Assembly (NCBI RefSeq): GCF_033118175.1
Contig: NC_083693.1
Span: forward strand, 54,863,981-54,927,980
Length of the DNA: 64,000 nucleotides
Origin: Dama dama
Taxonomy: Eukaryota; Chordata; Mammalia; Artiodactyla; Cervidae
Direction of reading: 5' to 3'
Shown here in pieces: positions 22,201 through 33,891 of this stretch. The stretch's first letter is position 1, and each line of letters begins with the position of its first letter. Under the pieces are notes generated by a model, which worked only from the letters and a program-made list of their open reading frames with translations, did no database searches and was not told the DNA's origin. The position numbers and the translations under genes were made by a program.

Positions 22201-22814
22201 TCACCAACCCCAAAGAGGAATCAAACTCACAGAGTAAGTTAAAAAACCATGGCAGTACCCTGAGCTGAGCCTGAAAAGTAATAGGCAGCTAATGCAGACC
22301 AGCCCAGAGGGTGATGGGAAGAGAAACAGAATTCAATACATGCAATACGGCATGTGCATAACCTCCTCAGGACAAGCATATGCTAAATGCGAAGGACTTG
22401 CTCCAGGGCATTGGAGTCATGGGAAATGTGATAGATGTGTCTGATCAAGGGAGGAGATGCCCTCCTTCATTTATTAAGAAAGCGAAATACTGCACAGTAT
22501 AAATCAAAAGAAGGGCCCACAGGCATCTCAGTTTTGTGTTGGTGCTCTGGGAATGAAATGAAAATTCCATAGACACGGTAACTAGCAACTTACTAGCAAC
22601 TTCTGCAAGGCAAGACGTTATGACACTTTAAAATGGAAGCAATCATCATCACCATGGACATGATGCAGAAAGGAATTAAGAATAAATTAAACCTACTGAG
22701 GAATAAATTCCATGTTCCACTTAGTAAATTTTTAAAAATGTATGTTATTTTCTTTCTTTTTAAAAAAAGGGCCAAATCTATCTTTAAACAGAGTTAAAAA
22801 TTATAATATGGTTC
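19253..22814. other. Repeat-poor intronic block
   Basis: About 3.6 kb without a transposon I can name. AT-rich, with frames up to 120 codons that show no motif. Contains a 40-base imperfect hairpin at 21177-21216. Together with 14350-18699 it makes an 8.5-kb stretch almost free of young insertions. Confidence 0.55.
21177..21216. repeat. 40-base imperfect hairpin
   Basis: Outer arms TTTCTAAC (21177-21184) and GTTAGAAA (21209-21216), and inner arms TGTTTCAG (21190-21197) and CTGAAACA (21199-21206), are each perfect 8-bp complements. An asymmetric internal loop of 5 and 2 bases separates them; the apical loop is a single A on paper and must open wider in reality. Confidence 0.85.
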
Positions 22815-22930
22815 AGTGGAGCTCAACAAACATTTGGCTGAATTCCGTCTCCGGTTCAGGCACCATGTCGGGTTCCAGGGACACCAAGATGGTGTAATAG
22901 GATCCTGACCCTGAACAGCGTACTACTTAC
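22815..22930 (-). mobile_element. L2 LINE 3' fragment (antisense)
   Basis: CTCAACAAACATTTGGCTGA, TTCAGGCACCATGTCGGGTT, CCAGGGACACCAAGATGGTG and GATCCTGACCCTGAA match the antisense L2 end (AACAAATATTTATTGAG, GCCAGGCACTGTGCTAGG, TGGGGATACA, GGTCCCTGCCCT). Confidence 0.5.
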
Positions 22931-23194
22931 TGCCTGGCGGTGATGTGTTCATTAGCTTAGATGCATACTTGGTGTAAGATTCCTTGAAAAAACTACCTCT
23001 CAGCTGCTGGAAGGTTCTGACATTCTCATAATCTCTTTGGTCTATTCGTGTATATGATATATAGCACACTTGCCCAAAGACCTACCCATATCCATGGAGA
23101 CAGTTAGTTCCGTTGATAAAGTTGAAAACTGAGCTATTTGTATGATCACATATTAGCCTTGTCAGGAGATAAGCAGATTTTTCAAAGGGAAAAA

Positions 23195-23340
23195 GCTGGC
23201 GCAATTTAATTGCCTTGGGGCTCTGGACTCAGTAAACCTGGTTTCCATTTCTAGCTCTGCAGCCACTCCTTAGCAAGCAACCTTTAACAAGCTGCCTAAT
23301 TTTTCTCTCCCTTTTATTTTCCTCAATGCAAAATAGGACC
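23195..23340 (+). mobile_element. MIR fragment (sense), weak
   Basis: GGGGCTCTGGACTCAGTAAA, CCTGGTTTCCATTTCTAGCT, CTGCAGCCACTCCTTAGC and TTTCCTCAATGCAAAATAGG follow sense MIR (GGGCTCTGGAGTCAGAC, CTGCCACTTACTAGC, TTTCCTCATCTGTAAAATGG). Many substitutions. Confidence 0.5.
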
Positions 23341-25012
23341 AAGTGAGGGTGAGGGTGGGGGGAGCATAGTGAAGAGAGGAGTAGTAAGAGCTGATGTGAA
23401 CACACTACTACGGTGAGTTAAATGCGAATAAAATTCTTCTTTATCTTTTGGTGGAAATACGTTAGGAAAAGAGATATTAGTGGTAATTATAATTAACATC
23501 AAGCTAAAAAAAAAAACCCTGAAGTCAAGCATTGTTAATCTAATAATAGTTTGATGAACTCCTTTCAATTAAATAGATTATTTCCAAAAGGGTAATATTT
23601 CCACTTACAGAAAGAACAATTTACTTTTAAAACATTTCAAATGTCTCGTTTAAAATAAAAATAACAATCTAATAATGTTGATACTCGGCTAAAGGCAAAA
23701 CTGAAAACAACTCCTTAACAGTTTAAAACTAGCTCTGAAACAGTTTAAAGTTATTTCTATTCCTTTTGTCCAACAACAATGATTCAAAATAACAAAAACC
23801 ACTGAAAAAAGTTAGAGTTCTTACTATATGTAACCTATAGGAAATAGTAGAAAAAGTTTATATTATGAGCAATGTGGTTTAGATCTTGCTTTACTGTTAG
23901 CTTGCAAGTTTGCATGGCTCATGTAAATTCTATGGTACGGAACCTGTGAACGGTAGCATCCTCCCTTTCAAGGTTTTATTCACTTCGAAACCCCTGTTGT
24001 AAAACATCCTTTGAGTGAGGTAGCCAAGTGGAGGAGATTGAGTAGTGGGAAAAATTAAGGGAAGAGCGTCAAAGAAATCAACACAAAAAGTTTTTATGTA
24101 GTTGATCCCAAACCTTATTTGAAAAGCCTGAATAGGATGAAAAGGTTTTCTCTTCTCGGTAGTTTCACTTAATCCTCCATCCAAACATTTGCCCCAATAA
24201 ACATTAGATTATTTTTATGTTAGCTGTAAAGCTGTCAGTCCTCAATAAACAGATACACTCCTGGTGGTTTTACCTTTGCTGTCAAAGAATTGTCAATATG
24301 CATACTGGCTCTTAAATTAAAACAAACACACAGGAAGAGAAATGTAAAATAGAATCACGCAGCAGAGTTTAACGGGAGGCTGTTGAAATCCTAAATAGTT
24401 GGTGGTGATTAGAAGTTCAATATACTGTGATATAAAGTAGTCATTGCGTTGTTAGCACCTTGCTGTCTCCTTAATGGAATGCTGTGACCTCTCCCATTCA
24501 GGTAAGCCAGGTCTTACTTTAGTGTGTCTCAATTAAATTTTATGTCTGATGTGTCCATTTGTTGTAGGAAAAGAAACAAATCCAATGAAAGGGACACTTT
24601 GAAGGTTTTTATTTCCTATGGGGACAGTTTACTTTTGTCTGGAAAGTCCCTTCACAGCTTTCGTGGGTCTTTTCCCTGTGATTGAGAATGGTTTTTTTAA
24701 GCGTGTTATGAGATACGGAGGTATTGAAAATGCAAACCGACTTTCCAACTGGTCAAATCTCTATCGTTTATTTATGCTTTCGGAAGAATTTTTTCACAAA
24801 GGCTAATAGAGTCATGTGACTGAGACAAGAATTTTTGTTCATTACAGTCACTGCATTGCAGAATTAAGCTTTCAGAAGGCCAAAGCTGTGTCTCTTTTTA
24901 TGTACTCTGTGTGCTGCGTAACAGAGGGCTGTGTATACATAGGCAGCCACTAAATACTATTTGCTTGGTGGGTTACAAGTGTTACTCTAAGGCTGGCAAA
25001 GAAACAACATCA
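23341..25012. other. Unique intronic DNA, no gene seen
   Basis: AT-rich DNA with no named repeat. Minus-strand frames of 81 and 84 codons and a plus-strand frame of 62 codons show no motif and no paired splice sites. Confidence 0.55.
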
Positions 25013-25248
25013 GTCTCGGGTGGCAGAGTGGTAAAGAATCCGCCTGCAGTGCAGGAGACGCAAGAGATGTGGGTGCGATTCCCGGTTCGAAAGGATTCCC
25101 TGGTTTGAAAGGATTCCCTGGAGTAGGAAATGGCAACCCACTCCAATATTTTTGCCTGGGAAATTCCATGGACTGAGAAGCCTGGCGGGGCTACAGTCCA
25201 GGGGGTCATAAAGAGTTGGACATGACTGAGTACACACACATACACATA
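25013..25248 (+). mobile_element. Bov-tA SINE (sense) with a small internal duplication
   Basis: The head reads GTGGCAGAGTGGTAAAGAAT and the body GCAACCCACTCCAATATTTT, with the tail GACATGACTGAGTACACACA. Between head and body AAAGGATTCCCTGG occurs twice in tandem (near 25090-25125), an expansion not seen in the other copies. The 5' start is diverged. Confidence 0.88.
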
Positions 25249-26247
25249 GAAAGATGTAGATGTCTGTTCTTAGCTGGCATAATGTTCACCACCTATATAA
25301 AGAAGCTTTGCAAACTTTAGGGAACTGGGCCTCACACCAGAGAGAAATTAATATATACTTATTAATATGATTATATATAGTATCACAAAAGTGGTTCTTT
25401 TAATTCTATTTAATTCTGTCTGAAACGAGTAGTTCTTTTTTCTAGAAAAAGAGGGGGAAAAAAAAGAGAAAGGGAAAGCAAGGGAGAGGGATAAAGAAAG
25501 ATCTTTTATATTGGACAGTCCAAAATAAGGGATCAAAATAGTATGTGCGGCACTCAGAGGTGTAACCTGGTTGAACAAAGAGTTTGAGGGAAAGAGAGCT
25601 GAAGGCAAATATATTGGGAATCTTAAGGTCCTGATGAATACTCCCTTTGTTCTATGTACTAAACGTATGATCTTCCCTGCCAAGGCTGAAAGAAAATGGA
25701 TTTCCCCAAGGAATGTCCCATCACTGGGGAAGCGATCTGCCATCAAAAGCCAACATGCTGTTAGGTGCAGCAAGAAGATTAAACATTTCAGACAGATGAT
25801 GGGGTAGAGGAAGGAGTGAAGACAGGGATGTAGGAAAGGGAAAAGGTCAGCATCCTGCAAGTGAGACCCACAAACATGAAAGGAGGAAATTGAGAGTGTC
25901 AACTTTAAACCCTCAGTTTGTGTCTTGTGGCCCTGAGCAACGTGGAGTTTCAGGAGAAAGAGGGACATTCTGTTCATTAGGGTGGTGTTTCTTATATGTC
26001 AAACATGCATAACAGAGCTCATGCCAAAATACATTAAGTAGTGCCCTGTCATCCAGAAGGAACATCTGAAAAAACGTAAAGGTCACATTACAAAAAGAGT
26101 TTAGTGCCCTAGCAGATGTCACCATGCAATTTGGTTTCTCAATTTTCCATTTATTTCTAAAATTTGCAACTAGCCCAGTCAGCCAAAGCAAAACAATCTA
26201 TGTTTCTTTTTTTAAAAAATTCTTTTAAAATGATGTAGATAGAGGTA
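25249..26247. other. Unique intronic DNA with a purine run
   Basis: Contains a purine-rich tract at about 25440-25500. The longest frame of the window (209 codons, minus strand, 25348-25977) crosses it; it reads as serine-, leucine- and phenylalanine-rich sequence with no familiar domain. I see no evidence that it is translated. Confidence 0.5.
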
Positions 26248-26450
26248 AACATCTGGATCCAGGTCACCTGGGTTCAGATTTCTTTAACCTGTGAAACCTT
26301 AGACAAGTTATACAAAGTTTTTGGCCTTGGTTGTCTTACCTATAAAATGGGAAGAATGGTAGTTCCTCTCTATAGGTTGCTGTGAGAGTTAACCAATTTA
26401 CTGCATGTAAAGCACTTAGCAAAGTGCCCGGCTTCTGGTAAATTTAACTT
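26248..26450 (+). mobile_element. MIR SINE (sense)
   Basis: CACCTGGGTTCAGATTTC, TTAGACAAGTTATACAAAG, TTACCTATAAAATGGGAAGA, TGCTGTGAGAGTTAACC and ATGTAAAGCACTTAGCAAAG follow the sense MIR consensus through to its end. Confidence 0.75.
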
Positions 26451-26854
26451 TCTTCCTTTTTGGTTATTTAAAATGAGTTTTCAAAAAATTTTGTCATCTC
26501 CCTCATCAAAAGTATATGTATTATTATTATTTCTGTACTTATTCAATCAAGTAGTTGTAAAAATTGAGTATGTACCACTGCACACTGGCAGGATAAAACA
26601 TACCCTTTAATATTTAAGAACTAATAAAACAGTTAACAAGTTACATGCTGCCAATGTAACATGCAGATTGAAAATCCCCCTACTGAATTCTTATTTTCTG
26701 TTATAATATTTTTCAAGATTTCCATGTGAGTCTTTTATTTAAAAAAATAGATTTCAAATCTCTGGTGAAATTCTCCATCTTGTCTTGTACTTTCTTGAAC
26801 ATATTTGCTGCATCTTTTTAAACAGTCTTTTTAATATTTGAATAAATATTTGTA

Positions 26855-27580
26855 CACTTTTATTTATAGCAGCATTGTTCACAATAGTCAGAATGTGAAA
26901 ACAACCCAGTGTCCACTGACATACAAATAAACAAAATATGACCTGTACATGAGTGTGTGCGTGCGTGCTAACTCTCAGTCGTGTCCAACTCTTTGTGACT
27001 CTATGGACTGTAGCCTGCCAGGCTCCTCTGTCCATGGGATTCTCCAGGCAAGAATACTGGAGGGGGTTGCCATGCCCTCCTCCAAGGGGTCTTCCTGACC
27101 CAGGGATCGAACCCACGTCTCCTGTGGCTCCTGCATTGCAGGCAGATTCTTTACCACTGAGCCACCAGGGAAGCCCAATCTGTACATACAATGGGATATT
27201 GTTCAGCCTTAGAAAGGAAGGAAATTCTGACACGTGCATGATCGAATCTTAAAGACTCCATGCTAAGTGAAATAAGCCAATCACAAAAAAGACAACTACT
27301 GTATGATCTACTTATATGAAGTACCTAGAGTAGCCAAATTCACAGACATAGAAAGTAGAATGTGTTTGCCAGGGGCTGCGAGGAAGGAAAAATGAAGAAC
27401 TATTGTTTAATGGTTACAGAGTTCAGTTTGGGAAGATGAAAAAATTTTAGAGATGGATAGTGGTAATGGTTTCACACAATGTAAATGTAAATACTTTATG
27501 CCACTGAACTGTACACTTAAACATGGTTAAAATGGCAAAGTTTATCTTATGTATGTTTTACTACAGTAAAAATTCAATTT
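26855..27580 (+). mobile_element. Old L1M 3' end (sense), interrupted by a Bov-tA
   Basis: ATAGCAGCATTGTTCACAAT and ACAACCCAGTGTCCACTGAC lie before the SINE. ATGGGATATTGTTCAGCC, CTAAGTGAAATAAGCCAATC, GTTTGCCAGGGGCTG and GAACTGTACACTTAAACATG lie after it. This is the end of L1 ORF2 and its 3' UTR, ending in an A-rich tail. The coding part is too short and broken to matter. Confidence 0.85.
26951..27179 (-). mobile_element. Bov-tA SINE (antisense) nested in L1M
   Basis: Antisense order CTCAGTCGTGTCCAACTC, TGGGATTCTCCAGGCAAGAA, GGGATCGAACCCACGTCTCC and TTTACCACTGAGCCACCAGG then GAAGCCC. The 8-bp duplication CTGTACAT occurs at 26943-26950 and 27180-27187, proving insertion into the L1M. A frame of 161 minus-strand codons here is an accident of the SINE. 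Confidence 0.92.
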
Positions 27581-27589
27581 ACTTCAAAA

Positions 27590-28555
27590 GTCCCTGTCTG
27601 ATAATTCCAAAATTTGAGTCACTTGCTGTCTCTGTTTCTCTTGATATCTGGTCATTTAGTCTTTTCCCCCAAGACCCTGCAATTTTTTATTGAAATCAGG
27701 ACATTGTGCATTAAAAAAAATCAAAGAGCCTTTGGATGGTGGTATCTCCCCGTAAAGAGGAATAAATCTCTTAGCATACAGATGGAGTCTAGCAGGTCAC
27801 CTTCATCTTTCTGAGGGCTGGTTATAGGCTTTGTTAGGAACAATGTTTGTGTTTTACTCCTAAGGTATATCCCTATCTTGAGAGTGGACATTTTGGATTT
27901 CAATTGAAAACTCAGTGTTTATAAGAACTCTCCCACCTGGCTGGTCTCACCAGAATCATGGTGCTGCTGAAATCTCTGCTCATTTCTTGTCTGTTTCTGC
28001 TGGGTTTCTTGGAGCTTTTTCCTGCTCACAGGAAGCTTAGGAGTTGGCAAACCCCTCAAGGTGAAATTGCTTATAGATCTTTGGGTTCACTTCTCTGCAG
28101 TTCCCTCTTCTTTGTGATTTTTGCTTCTCAGGTCTCAGCCATTTACCAGCCCTGAATACCAACCTCCAGTGCCTCTCCCTGCCTAAGACTTGGTCTCATT
28201 TGCCTCCCCTAACCCTTCCCCTCATGACTCAGCAACACCTTTATGGGAAAAGTCAGAGTGAGTGTAGAGTTCAATGACATGGGCTTCCTTCTCTCAGGCC
28301 TTATGGCTCCTTACAAGTTCTGCCTGGTTTGGAGATGCTCTATTGTCTTAAAAAAGTAGTCTGTGTATTTTGTCCAAAGTCTACAGTTGTTTTCAGCAGG
28401 AGAGCTGTTCCAATACAAGTTACTGTGGTTGTTGAAATCAAAAGTCTGTTAATTTTGCCTTTAGAAATTTTAACTCTTGATTTGCCTCTGATTCTGTTCT
28501 AAACATTCTTTTGCTTTCATTTTAATTCCTCTTTTTATGGACCTGAGTATTTGGT
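27590..28555. mobile_element. Probable ancient L1-related segment, family uncertain
   Basis: GCAATTTTTTATTGAAATCA followed by GGACATTGTGC, and later T-rich GCTGGGTTTCTTGGAGC and GTTTTCAGCAGGAGAGCTG words, are reminiscent of old L1M 3' UTRs. It lies between an L1M tail and another L1 tail. I cannot place its ends or subfamily. Confidence 0.35.
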
Positions 28556-28840
28556 TTTTATTTTTAATTTTCAAATTTTTATTGGAGTATAGTTGATTTC
28601 AAATGTTGTGTGTTCTGCTGTATAGCAAAGTGAATCGGTTACACATACACATTTATCTACTCTTTTTGAGATCTTTTCCTACATAGGCCATTACGGACTA
28701 TTGAGGAGCGTTCTCTGTGCTATACAGTAGGTCCTTATTAGTTATCTACTTTATATTATATATAGTAGTGTGTATATGTCAATCCCAATCTTCCAGTTTA
28801 TCCCTCCCCCACCCCCCCCACCCCTCCTTGTTTTTATTTA
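28556..28840 (-). mobile_element. Artiodactyl L1 3' end (antisense)
   Basis: TTTTTATTGGAGTATAGTTG, TGTTGTGTGTTCTGCTGTAT, AGCAAAGTGAATCGGTTACA, TGTGCTATACAGTAGGTCCT and ATCCCTCCCCCACCCC follow the antisense 3' end typical of artiodactyl L1s. 5'-truncated, about 285 bp, with no coding part. Confidence 0.8.
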
Positions 28841-29117
28841 TACTGTTTTAGGTCCCCATGCTTATTAAACCTCAGTCAGGCAGTGTCATAAGTGCAGTAC
28901 TGAAGACAGACACCTTCTAAGCAATAGGAGTAAATTGTTTGTCCTTCACTGGGATCATCAGCCCTTTGAATTTCCCTAACTAACCCCTCCAGTACCACCC
29001 AGCACTGAGTCCCTTGAATCGAAAAACCCTCTACTTTCAGCCACCAGATCACTCCAAGGAGTTTAATGGTTATTTAAACCATTTTCTTTCTAACTGTACC
29101 TAAAATAATAGCACATC

Positions 29118-29733
29118 TTACATGGCAAATAGATGGAGGGAAAGTGAAAACAGTGACAGACTATTTTCTGGGGCTCCAAAAATCACTGTAGTCAGTGACT
29201 TCAGCCATGAAATCAAAAGATGCTTGCTAAACCTAGACAGCATATTAAAAAGCAGAGACACCACTTTGCCAACAAAGGTCCATCATAGTCAAAGCTATGG
29301 TTTTTTAAGTAGTCATGTATAAACGTGACAGTAGCACCACAAAGAAGGCTGAGCACAGAAGAATTGAAGCTTTTGAACTGTGGTGCTGGAGAAGACTGTT
29401 GACAGTCCCTTGGACTGCAAGGAGATCCAACTAGTCCATCCTAAAGGAAATCAACCTTGAATATTCCATTGGAAGGACTGATGCTGAAGCTTCAATACTT
29501 TGGCCACCTGATGTGAAGAGCCAACTCACTGGAAAAGACCTTGATGCAGGGAAAGATTGAGGCCAAGAGGAGAAGGGGGCAAGAGGATGAGATGGTTGGA
29601 TGGCATCACCGACTCGATGGACATGAGTTTGAACAAACTCCAGAAGTTGGTGATGGACAGGGAGGCCTGGTGTGCTGCAGTCCATGGGGTCACAAAGAGT
29701 CAGACACGACTGAGTGACCGATCAACAACAATC
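29118..29733 (+). mobile_element. BovB LINE 3' end (sense), 5'-truncated
   Basis: AAACAGTGACAGACT-like start, then CTAGACAGCATATTAAAAAG, GGTGCTGGAGAAGACTG, AAGGACTGATGCTGAAGC, CTTTGGCCACCTGATGTG, GACTCGATGGACATGAGTT and the SINE-shared tail CAAAGAGTCAGACACGACTG. The C-terminal reading frame is broken by stops. No clear target duplication. Confidence 0.92.
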
Positions 29734-31592
29734 CTGTGGCTTCTGAGAGAGGAGCTTGTAAACATGGATGCAGACGGAAGCCAGATCACGAGGATTAAGG
29801 AGCAAACAAGTGGTATGAAATGTTTTGTAATCTAATGTATATTTTATTTTCTATGTGAACTCAGACTTTTCATAATTTATATGTCTTATTGCTTAGTGGA
29901 TCACATTGCAATACTCGTCTAATTTTGGTTCTTTTACAAATAGTGCCAACTTCTGGGAATTTAATTTGAATTTTGAAATGCATATTGAGCTGTTCACTGA
30001 AAACTTAAAAGGATGCAAAATGGTAATGACACCAGAGCACATTATTGTCTCTTATTGTGGTTCTTGATTCTTCTAATTTAGGAAAAACTTTACATAAGGA
30101 AAGCAAAGAACTCATTCACGTAACATGAACTTACAAACTCTATCAGTTTCCAAAACTCATCTCACACTTTACCTCATTTTTCGTTACCACTGAGACTGTG
30201 TCCACATTAGAATTCCTGCTAACTAGGGCTTTGTTTTCCCATGAGTTCTCCATGGCCACAGGAGAATTATGGACATAGTGTTTATCAGCAGGAGAACTAG
30301 GCTGCTGCATATGGCTGTCATCTGCTCTAGGTTTTGGTGACCGCATATTTCAACATATCTTGCAGTCATATGATGATTTCCACCCCATCTGACAGTTCAT
30401 CCAAGGAACTTTGGTTAAATGTCTTATCTCATGTTTCATGAGGTTTTCCTGGTTATTATTCAATATTCAAGTTGAGTTAGGCAAAGTCACCAACAGGTCA
30501 AATAACAGTTAGTTTATGCACTGAGGCTTAACCCTAAACTAATACTGTAACTTCCTTTTGGAGAGGGCTCTGTTCTGAGTTGACAGCTTTTATTGTGGTT
30601 TCATGGGATGATGGTACCACCCTTCAGAACATATATTTTTCTAATTTCATTTGCCTAAGATGTCCTCAAAAAGTCAAACCTTTGTATTCTTTGAGTACTG
30701 ATCTTAGGATCTAATCTATTATTCTAGGAATCTCAATAAATTCCTTTCTGCCAAAATTTTCTGGTTTGTGGAATGTAACCAACCATACCATCTCTCCCAG
30801 ATACTCTTCAGCCAAGTGAGGTATGTGGCAATGCTTTGAACTCATAATGGAAACAGTGTAAATCTGAGACGTTGCTTCTATTATTACTAATACTACTATT
30901 AAGTTATTGACAGAAGGGGGAGCATGATACAGGATGTAGAAGACCATGGATGAATGCCTGCCCCAACAAACACCAGCAATGAGATGCTGGGCAAGGTTTT
31001 TACCATCTCTTATCAGTTTCCTGACCAGAAAATGAAACATCATACTCCCCACCTTTCTAGCTGCTTGGTTCTTGTGGAGGAGCATCAGGATAAGTAAGAT
31101 GTACGGACACATTTCACAAAAGGGTAAAAATGGCAACAGTGATTTTGAATATAATCACTGTTATGACAACAGAGCCTGAACCTTTTCCTTTCTTTCGGTT
31201 TTAAACCACCTGAAAGAGCTGGAGGAGACGTAAAGCTAGAGTCATGAGACTAAACAAAGAATTCACAGGCCGAGAACTCTGCAATTGGGTGCTAAACAGA
31301 TTCCCAAGCGGCAACTGAGAAAAGCCTGTCATAATTCGCACTGATGGATTCTCCAGTGGAATCTGACCCGTGGGATTTAGAGAAAATGTAACAATCTAAA
31401 CTATAAGCAATTAAATTTAGTTTAAACACATATATGTGTGCATATGTCTGTAGGTATTTTGCCAATGCTTTTAACTTCTTAACAGCATTCTAGAATATTA
31501 AAAATCCATGTCACCTTTTTCTAAGAAAAATAAAATAAGCTTAAATATTCATATTCTAGCAATAGAAGACTTCCTGCCAAAAAGATAGCATA
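29734..31592. other. Unique intronic DNA, no gene seen
   Basis: AT-rich with no named repeat over about 1.9 kb. The 141-codon minus-strand frame at 30711-31136 shows no recognisable motif and I treat it as chance. No regulatory feature stands out. Confidence 0.5.
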
Positions 31593-32517
31593 TTGAAAGA
31601 TGTAATTCTTTTTTTTTTTTTTTATTTTATTTTATTTTTTTTTTTTATTTTTTTTTTTTCCAGTGGGTTTTGTCATACATTGATATGAATCAGCCATGGA
31701 TTTACATGTATTCCCAATCCCGATCCCCCCTCCCACCTCCCTCTCCACCCGATTCCTCTGGGTCTTCCCAGTGCACCAGGCCGGAGCACTTGTCTCGTGC
31801 ATCCCACCTGGGCTGGTGATCTGTTTCACCATAGATAGTATACATGCTGTTCTTTTGAAATATCCCACCCTCACATTCTCCCACAAAGTTCAAAAGTCTG
31901 TTCTGTATTTCTGTGTCTCTTTTTCTGTTCTGCATATAGGGTTATCGTTATCACCTTTCTAAATTCCATATACATGTGTCAGTATGCTGTAATGTTCTTT
32001 ATCTTTCTGGCTTACTTCACTCTGTATAAGGGGCTCCAGCTTCATCCATCTCATTAGGACTGGTTCAAATGAATTCTTTTTAATGGCTGAGTAATATTCC
32101 ATGGTGTATATGTACCACAGCTTCCTTATCCATTCATCTGCTGATGGGCATCTAGGTTGCTTCCATGTCCTGGCTATTATAAACAGTGCTGCGATGAACA
32201 TTGGGGTGCACGTGTCTCTTTCAGATCTGGTTTCCTCAGTGTGTATGCCCAGAAGTGGGATTGCTGGGTCATATGGCAGTTCTATGTCCAGTTTTTTAAG
32301 AAATCTCCACACTGTTTTCCATAGCGGCTGTACTAGTTTGCATTCCCACCAACAGTGTAAGAGGGTTCCCTTTTCTCCACACCCTCTCCAGCATTTATTG
32401 CTTGTAGACTTTTGGATAGCAGCCATCCTGACTGGCGTGTAATGGTACCTCATTGTGGTTTTGATTTGCATTTCTCTAATAATGAGTGATGTTGAGCATC
32501 TTGAAAGATGTAATTCT
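31593..32517 (-). mobile_element. L1-BT-type LINE 3' end, 5'-truncated, with 17-bp target duplication
   Basis: Perfect copies of TTGAAAGATGTAATTCT at 31593-31609 and 32501-32517 bound the insertion. The element is antisense: a T-rich tail at about 31610-31660, a 3' UTR with CAGTGGGTTTTGTCATACAT, then the end of ORF2. The total insert is about 890 bp. The perfect duplication, long tail and still-open ORF2 end mark it as one of the youngest insertions here. Confidence 0.95.
31959..32500 (-). pseudogene. L1 ORF2 C-terminal fragment
   Basis: About 180 codons of L1 ORF2 run without a stop from the truncation point to the normal terminator. Visible landmarks are the cysteine-rich segment (CWRGCGEKG, then LLHCWWECKLVQPLW) and the later YTMEYYSAIKK motif. 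The endonuclease and reverse transcriptase domains are absent, so it cannot mobilise itself. The frame continues about 15 codons into flanking DNA on its 5' side; those codons are not L1. It is a dead 3' fragment despite the open frame. Confidence 0.93.
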
Positions 32518-33444
32518 ATAAAGTCAGAGACACTAGCTGAAATCAATGATGAAGATAAAATATGAACTCCTTTAACCTTGTCTATGTCAAATAATACCTA
32601 AGTTGTGTTGTGTGTTCTACAATAAGAGAATCAGACAAAGGTAGAAGAGTTTTTGGAGATTTTCTTTCTCATTCTCCTCTGAAAATGTTCAGTTTAACAA
32701 CCTAGAAAAAGGATTCTGATTTTTGTAAAGATATTTTTCCTCCCAAGGTGACTGCATCTAGCCCATCAGAAATCCAGAGCAAGTTGAAATAAAGGCCTGG
32801 AAATATTTTCAAATGGACATCTCCCACTGACGATGAAATTCCCTCACTCCCCATTAACACTCTATAAAAACATGAAGAATATCTTCTAGGGCTCTGAACT
32901 TAGAGACGGACCTTCCCAAAAGACAACTACTTCCACCCAAACAACTGGTCCTCCTTTCCTTCTTGTCAGCACTGCTTGCTGAGAATGGCCATGTTTGGTC
33001 TCTTAATCAGACCTTGATGACGGGCTGACATCACTGCAAACGTTTTCACTTACTCTTTGGCAACACTTAAATCCTTGCCAAAGGTCAGTCAGTAAGTCAG
33101 AAAGCATTGTTAGTGCGAGGCTGGTGGAGAGGGGTGTGTGACTGTCAGCTAGCAATCTATGGTGATGACAGGAGGGAAATTTAGGAGCTGAAACCATTTT
33201 AAAGGTCACTCAGTGTACAGAACAAAAGATCTCTAATTTAGAAAAGGAAACAGAATTCTGGGACATAGAAGCATCAGGATGCTGCTGTCTGAGTTCTCTG
33301 AAAATTCACTATCCGCACCTTGCTTGCAAAGACCACTTTACAAGCCAATACAGCTTAAACCAACAGCTATTTTCTTCAGCAGCAGTGCGAAATAATCTGG
33401 CAAATAGGAAAGCTAAATAACGTACCAGTGGTTCAACTGCCTGT
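32518..33444. other. Unique intronic DNA, no gene seen
   Basis: No named repeat, no convincing exon. A minus-strand frame of 68 codons near 33003-33209 has no motif. Confidence 0.5.
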
Positions 33445-33856
33445 TTTTTAAATGTATTTTTCTGAGGTAACATTGATGTATAACACTGTATATGTGTCTT
33501 ACGTACATTATTTGTCTACTTCTGTATACACCACAGCATGCTTACCACCAAAAATTTAGTTACCATGCATCAACACGGAGTCAATTCCCATTACCCGTTT
33601 TGCCTTCCCCACTGACCCTTCCCTTCTGGTAACCACTATTCTGTTCTCTGTGTCTGCATGTTTGTTTTTGTTTGGTTTGGTTTGTTCCTTTATTTACTTT
33701 GTTGGTTTTTTATATCCTACATATAAGTGAGATCATACAGTATTTGTTTTTCTCTGTATGACTTATTTCACTTAGCACAGTACCCTCAAGGTCCGTCCAT
33801 GTTGTTGCAAATGGCAATAATTCATCTTTTTAAATGGCTGAGTAGTATCCAAATGA
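33445..33856 (-). mobile_element. Old L1M 3' end (antisense)
   Basis: GAGGTAACATTGATGTATAA, CACAGCATGCTTACCACCAA, TCCCATTACCCGTTTTGCC, TCTGGTAACCACTATTCTG, AGTGAGATCATACAGTATTT and AATGGCTGAGTAGTATCC form the antisense L1M 3' UTR and ORF2 end. Confidence 0.85.

Positions 33857-33891
<35 letters not shown>

Noticed and set aside
26754..27239. 161-codon minus-strand frame
   Set aside because: It crosses an antisense L1M tail and a nested Bov-tA. It is transposon sequence, not a gene.
30711..31136. 141-codon minus-strand frame on the SLC25A21 strand
   Set aside because: No mitochondrial carrier signature or other motif; considered as a missing exon but it has no matching sequence or splice pair.
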